From the NCBI GenBank assembly GCA_947588845.1, contig CANQAR010000005.1:1-64000 (forward strand): a stretch of DNA of 64,000 nucleotides, given 5' to 3'. Origin of the DNA: an uncultured Lachnospiraceae bacterium (lineage in GTDB: Bacteria; Bacillota; Clostridia; Lachnospirales; Lachnospiraceae). Of the stretch, positions 18,200-26,800 are shown piece by piece. Under the pieces are notes generated by a model. The model had not been told where the DNA came from, searched no databases, and saw nothing but the letters and a program-made list of their open reading frames with translations. Both the position numbers and the translations under genes were made by a program. Positions within the stretch are counted from its first letter, which is position 1. Every line of letters starts with the position of its first letter.

Positions 18200-18757
18200 A
18201 TGATTTCAGCAGGCGATTTCAGAAACGGTATTACACTGGAGATGGACAATAACATCTACCAGATCATCGAGTTTCAGCATGTAAAACCGGGAAAAGGTGC
18301 TGCATTTGTCAGAACAAAGTTAAAAAATATCATCAGCGGCGGTGTGGTTGAGAAGTCCTTCCGTCCTACGGAAAAATTCCCGACGGCGCGTATCGACCGC
18401 GTGGAGATGCAGTACCTCTATTCAGACGGAGACCTTTATCATTTCATGAATACGGAGACGTATGATCAGATCGCGTTGAATCAGGACACGATCGGCGACT
18501 CTCTGAAATTTGTGAAGGAGAACGAGATGGTCAAGATCTGTTCTCACAACGGAAATGTATTTGCGATTGAGCCGCCTCTCTTTGTTGAGCTTGAGGTGAC
18601 AGATACCGAGCCGGGCTTCAAGGGCGATACGGCGACAGGCGCTACGAAGCCGGCGACTGTCGAGACGGGCGCCGTTGTGTATGTGCCGCTGTTTGTTGAG
18701 CAGGGCGATGTGCTGAAGATCGATACGAGGACAGGAGAGTATCTGTCCAGAGTGTGA
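18200..18757 (+). CDS. efp: Elongation factor P
   Basis: The 185-residue protein is EF-P, which binds between the P and E sites of ribosomes stalled on proline runs. The KOW-like N-terminal domain begins [21 protein letters not shown]. The tip loop is PGKGAAFVR with Lys32, the position modified in many bacteria. The two OB domains follow, ending with [16 protein letters not shown] 18200 is chosen because it lies 9 bases after a perfect AAGGAGG and begins the conserved sequence. A promoter is visible upstream and a likely terminator downstream. Confidence 0.96.
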   Translation: MISAGDFRNGITLEMDNNIYQIIEFQHVKPGKGAAFVRTKLKNIISGGVVEKSFRPTEKFPTARIDRVEMQYLYSDGDLYHFMNTETYDQIALNQDTIGDSLKFVKENEMVKICSHNGNVFAIEPPLFVELEVTDTEPGFKGDTATGATKPATVETGAVVYVPLFVEQGDVLKIDTRTGEYLSRV

Positions 18758-19207
18758 TGGAACGGGATGAGGTTCCGCTGCACGGAGATGTAAAAGTTTA
18801 AAATCAGGAAGAGAAATGTCAGGAATAGGCCGGAGCACACTGTGTGTTTCGGCTTATTTATATGCATAATAAATATTTTTAAATATTTTTCAAAAAAGTA
18901 CTTGCAAAATAAACGAAAGTATGATATGGTAAGAGACATAAATCAGTGGGCATGTTGCCCGTCACCGTGCGAATCTCCGCACATTATTCCAAAAACAGTT
19001 TATTTCCGTGAGCAATGAACCAGGCGGCCATTTCTGTATGGCATGGACATCCGGTGAACGCCGCGGGAGCGCCGGACACGGCGGCGAAAGTATAATTTTC
19101 TGACAGGAAAGAAGGTGGTTGCAGATGTAATGGAAAAATCGGGGGCAGAAAGCAGCTGCCAGGGAAAACAGAAAGAAATTTTATCAAAGTGAGAAGGTGA
19201 CAGATGA
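18758..19207. other. 450-base intergenic region: terminator, promoter and hairpins
   Basis: After efp a hairpin at about 18827-18855 followed by ATTTATAT may be the efp terminator. TTGCAA (18902) and TATGGT (18925) with a 17-base spacer form a plausible promoter. Downstream the transcript would contain GGGCA-TGT-TGCCC and GTGCG-AATCTC-CGCAC hairpins in immediate succession. A 26-codon reading frame (19015-19095) with a poor ribosome site lies inside. No known RNA class was recognised. The region leads into the DUF5688 gene. Confidence 0.45.
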
Positions 19208-20107
19208 TTGAATTATGAGGACTTTTTAACGCAGCTGGAAAACTGTATCAGGTCAAAAGAGGGAAAGGAGGTAAAGATTCAGGTCAGCCACATAATAAAA
19301 AACAACGGGCAGTACATGGACAGCATTTCTGTCAGATCCTGCGGGGAGAAGGTTTCTCCCGCTGTCGGTCTTGCCCCGTATTATCACAAGGCTCTTGGAG
19401 GAACGTCGGTAGAGCAGATCGCGGATCAGATTCTGGACTGTATTCTGCATTTCAGAAAACAGGGACTGCCGGATGTTGATTCGTTTGCCGATTTTGAGAA
19501 AGCAGGAGGGAAGATTGTCTGCCGTCTCATTCATTACCGGAAAAATCAGAAGCTGCTCCGGGATGTTCCCCACAGAAGTTTTCTGGATCTTGCGGTCGTA
19601 TATTATTATCTGCTGGGGGAAGATGATTTTTTGAATGCTTCGATTCTGATTCAGAACAGACATCTGAAACTCTGGAAGATTGCGGCGGAAGAGCTTCATG
19701 CGAGAGCATATGCGAACACGCCGGTGCTGCTGCCGTATGAATTCGGCAGTATGATGGCGATTCTGCGGAGTATAACAGGGATGGATTTTCCGGATGAGGA
19801 GGAAGAGAGAGGCGGCATGTATGTACTGTCGAACCGGCAGAAGATGTTTGGTGCGGTCAATATGATTTACACGAATGTCCTGGAAATGATTGCCGGATTT
19901 CTGGGAGAGGATTTCTATCTGCTTCCGGGAAGCGTACATGAGTGCATTGTTGTGCCGGTTTCCATGAATATACAGCCGGAAGAGCTTCAGGAGATGGTAA
20001 AGGAGATCAACCGGACGCAGGTGGAACCGGAAGAATTTCTGTCGGATTCCGTGTACCGGTATTATCGCGGAGGCAGAAGGCTGATGATCGCGGCGGAAGG
20101 GGAGTAG
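19208..20107 (+). CDS. DUF5688 family protein
   Basis: The 299-residue protein resembles the DUF5688 proteins that are frequent and often multicopy in Lachnospiraceae. Recognisable parts are VSHIIKNNGQYMDSISVR, the aromatic YYYLLGEDDFLNASILIQN segment, the central LYEFGSM-like LPYEFGSMMAILR and the late VVPVSMN stretch. It has no signal peptide or membrane helix. The start is TTG at 19208, after GAGAAGG; the nearby ATG at 19204 is out of frame and stops after four codons. Function unknown. The gene is isolated between a structured upstream region and a convergent tRNA. Confidence 0.75.
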   Translation: MNYEDFLTQLENCIRSKEGKEVKIQVSHIIKNNGQYMDSISVRSCGEKVSPAVGLAPYYHKALGGTSVEQIADQILDCILHFRKQGLPDVDSFADFEKAGGKIVCRLIHYRKNQKLLRDVPHRSFLDLAVVYYYLLGEDDFLNASILIQNRHLKLWKIAAEELHARAYANTPVLLPYEFGSMMAILRSITGMDFPDEEEERGGMYVLSNRQKMFGAVNMIYTNVLEMIAGFLGEDFYLLPGSVHECIVVPVSMNIQPEELQEMVKEINRTQVEPEEFLSDSVYRYYRGGRRLMIAAEGE

Positions 20108-20123
20108 AATGAAGAATAAAGGC

Positions 20124-20150
20124 ACAAAAAAAGACAGCCGAACTGTCTTT
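20124..20150 (-). terminator. Terminator of the tRNA-Arg gene
   Basis: Read on the minus strand, AAAGACAG-TTCGG-CTGTCTTT is an 8-bp stem followed by an uninterrupted T run, 5 bases after the tRNA 3' end. A textbook intrinsic terminator. Confidence 0.85.
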
Positions 20151-20154
20151 GAAA

Positions 20155-20227
20155 CACACCTGAAGGGAATCGAACCCCCGACACGTGGTACCGGAAACCA
20201 CTGCTCTATCCACTGAGCTACAGGTGC
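20155..20227 (-). tRNA. tRNA-Arg (anticodon CCG)
   Basis: On the minus strand the 73 bases fold as a complete cloverleaf. The acceptor GCACCTG pairs with CAGGTGT (one G-U pair). The D arm is GCTC-AGTGGATA-GAGC. The anticodon stem GTGGT/ACCAC encloses TTCCGGT with anticodon CCG, reading CGG arginine codons. The T arm is GTCGGGGGTTCGATTCCC. No CCA is encoded, so it must be added afterwards. It has its own promoter and terminator. Confidence 0.96.
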
Positions 20228-20245
20228 ACATCTGAATACCGTATT

Positions 20246-20274
20246 ATTCTATCACACAAATCTGAAAATGTAAA
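20246..20274 (-). promoter_or_regulatory. Promoter of the tRNA-Arg gene
   Basis: On the minus strand TTTACA (20274-20269) and TAGAAT (20251-20246) are spaced by 17 bases, about 20 bases upstream of the mature tRNA 5' end. Confidence 0.7.
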
Positions 20275-20303
20275 GAGAAGTTTTATTCTGGAGATCAAGA
20301 AAT

Positions 20304-20888
20304 ATGACTCGAATCATCAATATATTGGCAAAACCGAGAAATCCGCCGGAAAAATCTTCCGGAAAGACCGGGACGCCGGAAAAAGCGCTGCCGCGGGGAT
20401 CCTTTGGCCTGCTTGGACGTTTTATACGGAAAGCGGCAATTGTCTCAGGGACAGCGGCAGTGTGCTGGCTCTGGTTTCTGCGGCCAGTGTATATAACGGG
20501 GAATGCGATGTTTCCCGCCCTGAAAGACGGAGATCTCTGCATTGTATACAGAGACAAAACGTATTATACCGGAAATCTGGTAGTGTACACGGCAGAAGAC
20601 GGAGAAGTGCGCGCCGGGCGCATCACGGCAGCTGCCGGACAGGAGATCAGTTTTCCTGAAACCGGCGGGTATACGGTGGATGGATACCAGCCCGCGGAGG
20701 AAATACAGTATCCGACTTACAAAGCGCAGGATGGGGAGCTGGAATACCCTCTGGTTGTGCCGGAGGACAGTTTTTTCATCATGAATGATTTTCGTTCGGA
20801 TGACGACGACAGCCGGTCCTGCGGGTGCATCGCCGGAAAGGATATCATAGGGCGGGTGGTGTTTCTTTTCAGGAGGCGCAGTTTTTGA
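20304..20888 (+). CDS. SipA-like inactive signal peptidase I homologue, pilus assembly
   Basis: The 194-residue protein has the fold order of type I signal peptidases: a membrane segment at about 46-64, box B GNAMFPALKDGD, the RITAAAGQE region, and box E NDFRSDDDDSRSCG. The catalytic serine position (normally GxSMxP) is Ala68, and the general-base lysine position before the arginine is Gly105. Both catalytic residues are therefore missing. This mirrors streptococcal pilus-island SipA, a signal-peptidase relative needed for pilus assembly rather than cleavage. It is the first gene of the pilus operon, and its TGA overlaps the TTG start of the sortase. Function by homology and context is inferred. 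Confidence 0.82.
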   Translation: MTRIINILAKPRNPPEKSSGKTGTPEKALPRGSFGLLGRFIRKAAIVSGTAAVCWLWFLRPVYITGNAMFPALKDGDLCIVYRDKTYYTGNLVVYTAEDGEVRAGRITAAAGQEISFPETGGYTVDGYQPAEEIQYPTYKAQDGELEYPLVVPEDSFFIMNDFRSDDDDSRSCGCIAGKDIIGRVVFLFRRRSF

Positions 20889-21592
20889 AACAGACCGTTT
20901 TTTTCCTTGACCGGCTTCTGGACAGGAGTCTGCTGCTTTTGTGCCTGCTGTGCTTCATGGCCGGCCTGTATGGCCTGTATGACAGCTACAGGATCTACGT
21001 CAGAACTGCCGATGACAGTCTGCTGTATTTTAAACCAGGTTATGAGACAGAGGATAAGCCGGAAAAAAAGATACAGGGAAATCTTGCCGCATGGTTGACG
21101 CTTGACGAGGCAGGAATCGACTGCCCTGTGATGCAGGGCGAAAACAATACAGAATATTTGAGCAGGGATCCGTACGGCGAGTACTCTCTGGCGGGAAGTA
21201 TTTTTCTGGACGCCAGAAATGCGTCGGATTTTACCGATAAGTACTCCCTGATCTACGGACATCATATGGAAGGAGGGCTGATGTTCGGACCGCTGGACAA
21301 ATACCTTGACGAAGCATGGTTTTCCTCTCATTCGGAAGGAACGCTGACTGTCGGAAAGCAGGTTTATCCGCTGCGGATTTACGCCGTTGTGGAAACAGAT
21401 GCCGCGGCGGAAGAGATTTTTGCTCCGACAGAGCTGAAACCGAAGAAAACGTTTCGTTATGTAAAGAAAAAAGCTTTATATTACAACGCCGGCCTGGAAC
21501 CGGATTTTGAGAAAGGAGAGCGGATGCTGGGACTGTCCACATGCAGGGATCCCGACACAGCAGAGCGCACGGTTGTATTTTGTGCGTATTGA
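20885..21592 (+). CDS. Class B sortase, probable pilin polymerase
   Basis: With a TTG start at 20885, eight bases after a perfect AGGAGG, the product has 235 residues. An earlier ATG would add residues without a ribosome site. It has one N-terminal membrane helix (about 15-34), then the sortase barrel with WLTLDEAGIDCPVMQ, the catalytic histidine in IYGHHMEGG (His126), Cys220 in GLSTC, and the arginine in AERTVVFCAY (Arg228). The GHHM and C-terminal pattern point to class B. In streptococcal FCT islands a class B sortase polymerises Spy0128-type pilin, which matches the next gene. Start and upstream stop overlap, implying coupled translation. Confidence 0.87.
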   Translation: MKQTVFFLDRLLDRSLLLLCLLCFMAGLYGLYDSYRIYVRTADDSLLYFKPGYETEDKPEKKIQGNLAAWLTLDEAGIDCPVMQGENNTEYLSRDPYGEYSLAGSIFLDARNASDFTDKYSLIYGHHMEGGLMFGPLDKYLDEAWFSSHSEGTLTVGKQVYPLRIYAVVETDAAAEEIFAPTELKPKKTFRYVKKKALYYNAGLEPDFEKGERMLGLSTCRDPDTAERTVVFCAY

Positions 21593-21733
21593 GAGCTGCC
21601 GGATCTGTCTGGAAACCGCCTCGGATCTGGAGAAGTGCAGGAACAGTTATGCTCTGCACGGCAGAGCAGGATGGAAAAGGAAGCTTTGTGAATGACATAA
21701 GGAAGAGCTTCCGCAGAGAAAGGAGTTAAATTT

Positions 21734-22951
21734 ATGAACAGAAATCGTAAAAGTGTAAAACTGGCCGCTGTTATCATGGCATCGGCTTTGACAGCAGCCA
21801 TGCCGGTATCGGCGGCAGGAAGCGGCTATGAAGCGCAGATTGAAGGAACCAAAACCACGAGTTTCAAAAAATACGTGCTCCAGGATAAGGACGCGGTAAT
21901 TCCGGATCTGGATTTTACCTATGAAATCTCGGCAGGGGAGGCGAAAGCTTACGACGTCGGAGAGAAAAAGTTTGAGGTTCTTGCGGGTATCGATGCCGAG
22001 CAGGTGACGATGGAGGGCGTCGGCACAAGTACCGCGAATCATATCCATTTCAACAGCTCCGACAGCACGAAGAATGATGAGAATTCTTCCGTCAAGGGGT
22101 ATGAGAAGGAAGAAGACGTATATATCGAAAAAGAAGCAACTCTTGATTTTTCTAATGTCCGGTTCACAGAGCCGGGAATCTACCGCTATATCATTACCGA
22201 GTCTGGTACAAACCGTTCCGTAAAAAACGATTCCGATGTGACCCGCGTTCTGGATGTGTACGTGTATGACGCGACAGGCAGGGACGGTGTGAAGAAACTG
22301 GAAATCGGCGGCTACGTGCTGCATTCTTCCGAAGATGACAATCCGGAAATTTCCATGGGCGACGGGAACGGATCGACGGGAAGCTATGTCGGGACAAAAG
22401 AGCAGGGATTTACGAACGAATACCAGACAGTGGATCTTACCTTCCGAAAGGAAGTGTCCGGAAATCAGGCCTCCAAAGACAAATATTTCAAATTTACGGT
22501 AGCATTGACCAGTGGGATCGCGAACGACATTGTAAAAGTTGACATTACAAATGCGGACGGAACGGTTCAGGCCAACGCGGCCACGCTGGATGAGTACGAA
22601 AATCAGAAAAATCCGACGCAGCTGACATTTGACGGAAACGGACAGGCGACAGGAACCTTCTATCTTCAGCATGGGCAGCAGATTGTGATCCAGGGACTCC
22701 CGGCTGGCGTTGCGTACGAAGTCACAGAAGCCGCGGAGGATTACAAGTCCGAATCGGCTAAAGTACAGGAGTATACAGGAGCCGTGAGCGGGACTACCGC
22801 AGGTGAGGATATCAAGACATCCTACCTTAACACAAGAGAAGGGGCAATCCCGACAGGCGTCGCCACAGCGGCAGCTCCGTTTGCTGTGCTGACAGCCGCG
22901 GCAGGCGCCGGGATCCTGATTGTAACCAGAAAGAAGCGCGCAACAAGATAA
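21734..22951 (+). CDS. Major pilin, Spy0128/FctA-like
   Basis: The 405-residue protein has a signal peptide (about 1-28, ending VSAAG), two isopeptide-type pilin domains and a wall-sorting tail. Domain 1 runs to about 233, with candidate partners Lys45/46 (SFKKYVL) and Asn228 (FTNEY); FTEPGIYRY contains a likely catalytic acid (Glu146). Domain 2 has Lys239 (FRKEV) and Asn366 (YLNTREG). The tail is IPTGV, then a hydrophobic stretch and RKKR. An xPTG motif rather than LPXTG is known for class B sortase pilins such as Spy0128. RBS AAAGGAG precedes. Pairing of residues is inferred from position only. Confidence 0.85.
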   Translation: MNRNRKSVKLAAVIMASALTAAMPVSAAGSGYEAQIEGTKTTSFKKYVLQDKDAVIPDLDFTYEISAGEAKAYDVGEKKFEVLAGIDAEQVTMEGVGTSTANHIHFNSSDSTKNDENSSVKGYEKEEDVYIEKEATLDFSNVRFTEPGIYRYIITESGTNRSVKNDSDVTRVLDVYVYDATGRDGVKKLEIGGYVLHSSEDDNPEISMGDGNGSTGSYVGTKEQGFTNEYQTVDLTFRKEVSGNQASKDKYFKFTVALTSGIANDIVKVDITNADGTVQANAATLDEYENQKNPTQLTFDGNGQATGTFYLQHGQQIVIQGLPAGVAYEVTEAAEDYKSESAKVQEYTGAVSGTTAGEDIKTSYLNTREGAIPTGVATAAAPFAVLTAAAGAGILIVTRKKRATR

Positions 22952-23041
22952 ACGGAATCTGTCCGGAACTGCTGTACGGAGAAGTGATTTTCCGTACAGC
23001 AGGAAGCGAGCTGCATTGGAAGGAGGTCTGTGAGATCTGTG

Positions 23042-23806
23042 ATGAAAAAAATGATAACAATAGCGCTGGTGCTTGCGTTCTCCGGATTTTATGCGAAAGC
23101 CGCGCATGCGGCTGTCTCTGTCAGGGTACCTGTTCTGTGCAGGGCAAAAGAAGAGGACGACGTGTATATAGCGAAGCTGGAAGCGCTGGATGATACGCTT
23201 CTGGAAACGATTCGGGAAGGACTGCTTTATCTGAAGAATACGGAAAGCGGAGACTTTGTCATGGAGTTTACGGAACCGGGGAATTATCATTACCGGGTTC
23301 TGCAGGACAAGGACTCTTCCAGCGGTGAGAATTTTGATGACACGGCGTTTGCGGTGGATGTGTATGTGTCCAGAAATGATGACGGAACGCTGGTTGCGGA
23401 ACCGATTGTATATGAGATGAACGGGAATCAGAAAAAGACAGCCATACGTTTTTTAAATATGCCAAAGGAGTACTATGAAAAAGAAACAGAGTCGGAAACA
23501 AATGAGTTGGAAACAAATGAGCCGGGAACAGAAGAACCGGAAACAGAAGAACCGGGAACAGAGGAACTGGAGACAGTCAGTCCGGAAACAGAACCTGGAA
23601 CAGAGAGAACACCCGAAACCGGAGGAGACAGGCCAGGTAATACTCCTGCTTCTGGTCAGGGAGGAGGTTCCGGTACCGGAAATGTCAGTGTCAGAACTAT
23701 GGATCAGACACCAGTTATGCTGTTTGGAATTTTGCTGATTCTTTCCGGCGCGGCGGCTGCCGTCTTGATTCGAAGCATGGCGGGACGCCGCAAGAAAGGA
23801 GCGTGA
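23042..23806 (+). CDS. Minor or basal pilin
   Basis: The product of about 254 residues starts with a signal peptide (to AAHA). One FctA-like pilin domain follows, with MEFTEPGNYHYRVLQD and FAVDVYVSRNDDG. Next is a linker of about 60 residues rich in Glu, Thr and Pro, built on the unit EPETEEPGTE. The C terminus has a membrane helix and RRKK tail preceded by VRTMDQTP, not by LPXTG or xPTG. Its different anchor suggests a basal subunit, a role FctB plays in streptococcal islands. The start is uncertain: AGGAGGT lies 14 bases before this ATG, and GTG at 23039 is an alternative. Confidence 0.72.
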   Translation: MKKMITIALVLAFSGFYAKAAHAAVSVRVPVLCRAKEEDDVYIAKLEALDDTLLETIREGLLYLKNTESGDFVMEFTEPGNYHYRVLQDKDSSSGENFDDTAFAVDVYVSRNDDGTLVAEPIVYEMNGNQKKTAIRFLNMPKEYYEKETESETNELETNEPGTEEPETEEPGTEELETVSPETEPGTERTPETGGDRPGNTPASGQGGGSGTGNVSVRTMDQTPVMLFGILLILSGAAAAVLIRSMAGRRKKGA

Positions 23807-23811
23807 GGGCG

Positions 23812-26800
23812 ATGAAGCAAAAAAATTCTGCAAAAAGAATGGCAGCGGCAATGATGGCGGTGATATTGGCCATCAGTTCCGCAGTACAGCCCGGATGGTA
23901 CGCGGCGGCAGCAGGGCCGGAAGCGGAGCATATCGGCATGGAAACCGCGGAGGAAAAATCTGTGAGAGAGCCGGACAGCCAGCCAGAAGAGGACCGGGTA
24001 CAGAAGATGGCGGAAATTGTTGAGGAACAAGACCTGATACCGCCGCAGAGTGACGTGGTTCCGGCTGCGCAGGTACAGGGTTTTGCGGAAACAGAAGTGG
24101 TATCTCCAGTGACGGAGGCGGGGCCTGATGTGTCGGCGGAAACTTTGGGAACGGGAGCGGAGCCTGATGTAAAGCCGGAAAATCCGGGAGTGGAACAGCT
24201 GCCTGACGTGCCGGCGAAAACGGAGTCCGGAACAGAAGCGATACCGGAGATTTCCATTGAGACAGAACCGGAGACGGTGCCTGCCGTACCGGCGGAAACA
24301 GAAGTATCCCCTGATATATCGGTGGAAATTCCTGCGACGGAAGCAGCGCCTGATGTACCGGAGAAAACTCCAGTGACGGAAGCAGCGCCCGATGTGTCGG
24401 CGGAGACTCCAGGGACGGAAGCAGTGCCTGATATGCCGGCGGAGACTCCAGGGACGGAAACATCGCCTGATGTGTCGGTGGAGACTCCAGGGACGGAAAC
24501 ATCGCCTGATGTGTCGGTGGAGACTCCAGGGACGGAAACATCGCCCGATGTGTCGGCGGAAGATCCGGGAGTGGAGCAGCTGCCTGATGCTCCGGCGAAA
24601 ACGGAATCTGGGACAGAAGCGACACCAGACAGTTCCATTGAGACAGAGCCGGAGACAGCGCCTGTCGTGCCGGCGGAAACGGAAGAAGGAGGAACGCCGG
24701 AAACGGAAACTGAGGAAATAACGATACTGGAGACCGAATTGGAGACACAGCAGGATATTCCGACGGAGGAGACCGAGTCGGAGACAGAGGAAGTGGAGGA
24801 ACCGGAAACGGAAGCCATGTATGCGATTCTCTACGAGAACGGCGAACTGGTATTTCAGAAAGGAGAGACGCCGGATCCGGAGAAAGGGAATGTAAGAGAA
24901 AGCATGACGGGTTTTGAAGATCTGCGTGTGGCGGACAGGTACAGCTGGCCCTGGTACAGCGCCTGCAGGTCATCCATTCGGGCAGTTTCGTTTAAAGACC
25001 GGTTCTGTCCGGTGTCGGCGGAAGAAATGTTTTACGACTGCGAAAATCTGACTTCATTTGACAGCAGAAATTTCGATACGTCAGCGTTGACCAGCACGGC
25101 GGGTATGTTTTATAATTGCGCCAGCCTGACGACGCTGGATACGGGAGACTGGAAACTGTCCGCCGTGACAGAGATGGATAACATGTTTTACGGCTGCGCC
25201 GGTCTGACAGAGCTGGACACGGGAGGCTGGAAACTGTCTGCCGTGAAAAAGATGGATTATATGTTTTACGGCTGCACGGGACTTACAGAACTTAATATGA
25301 GCAGCTGGGACATGAGCGGGGTGACATCGATGCAGTCGATGTTTGAAAACTGTCAGCTTTACAGACTGGTGCTGGGTCCGATGTGCAGGCTGGAGTCGGG
25401 AGCTCCCGCCGCGCAGGAAGAATATTATACGCAGGGGACGGAAATTTCATCGAAAGTGCGCGTGTTTTTTGACACGCAGGAAGGCGGGACGATTGATCCG
25501 CTGGAGATAACGCCCGGGGATGTTTACGGGAAGACCGTGCGGGGAATAATTCCGGTCCGTGAAGGCTATACGTTTATCGCGTGGCATAAGGGATCTTTGG
25601 ATGGGGCTGTTGTCGGGGAAACTGACCGGGCAGGACAGGAGGATATCTCTCTTTTTGCCGAGTGGAAGCGCAATCCGGTCATTACGTTCGATACGAACGG
25701 GGGAGGCCCGGAAACATCTCAGAAACAGGTGGAGTATGGAGGAAAGATCGGCACTCTGCCCAAATATCCGTCAAACGGCGGCAGTACGGCATTCTTTGCC
25801 GGATGGTTTACAGAAGCCTCCGGAGGGGATATGGTGCAGCCGGACTGGATTGTATATGAAGATGTGACCTACTATGCCCACTGGGGATGGAGGCCTGTTT
25901 TTAACACAGATGGCGGCATATTTACGGAATTTCCGGAATATCCTCTTCAGGAGTCGCCGGAATATCTGATTCAGGCTCTGCCCGGGGTCAGGCGCGACGG
26001 CTTCAGGCTGAGCGGATGGTTTCTGGCGGACAAGGTCACAGAGGTTAAAGCGGGGCAGGTTCTGGATTTGTCTCAGGGATCTGAAATCACGGCGCACTGG
26101 GAACCGATGGACACGGTGAAGCTTACATTGGATCCGTCTCCCTGGGATAAAGAATTTTCGATCTATGGAAAAGAGACGTATGAGGTTTACCGGGATCAGC
26201 CGGTCCGTGTGCTGCCGGAACCGAAAAATAAACCGTCCGACGGGCGGGAATTTCTGGGCTGGTTTGATGAAGGAGGGACTCAGTGGACGGTGGAAACCGT
26301 GATCACAGAGGATACCGAACTGCATGCGGCCTGGTCGAAGCCGACGGTGAAGGTTACCTTTGACGCGGATGGCGGATCAGGATTATCGAACAGTTCTCTT
26401 TTGGTGCCGGCAGGCTCCACGATCGATGTGCTGCCCGGCGCAAGAAGGAACAATTATATCCTGGAAGGCTGGTACACAGAAAAAAACGGAGGCGGAGAAA
26501 AGCTGACCACAGAGACAGTCATCCTGGAAGAGACGACATATTATGCGCACTGGGTTTCGTTTTTCCTGAACACGTCAGATCAGACGGCATTTTATGTTTA
26601 CGGGGCAGAGTGGGGGAATGCGTCGAATGAAAACGTGGATGTGACCGGCGATACGCTGATTGTTCATCCGACTGACGCAAAGGAGCAGACCGCACAGCTG
26701 CATGTCCGGTTTGAAATGAATGTCTCCGTTGGGGATCTTACTCTCCCTGCGGGCACGGTAAAGATCCAGATACCGAAATATGTCTGGAAAGACTGGGATG

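Noticed and set aside
19015-19095. 26-codon small protein before the DUF5688 gene
   Set aside because: The ribosome binding site is poor and the peptide matches nothing I recognise, so it is mentioned only in the intergenic description.
24325-24690. Possible CRISPR array (regular 39-bp repeats)
   Set aside because: The repeats are contiguous without spacers and encode an in-frame peptide repeat. No cas gene or other array is present in the window.
23715-24973. Serine- and proline-rich minus-strand frames opposite the adhesin stalk
   Set aside because: They arise from the repetitive Pro/Thr/Glu coding of the adhesin, which is in frame with its signal peptide and downstream domains.
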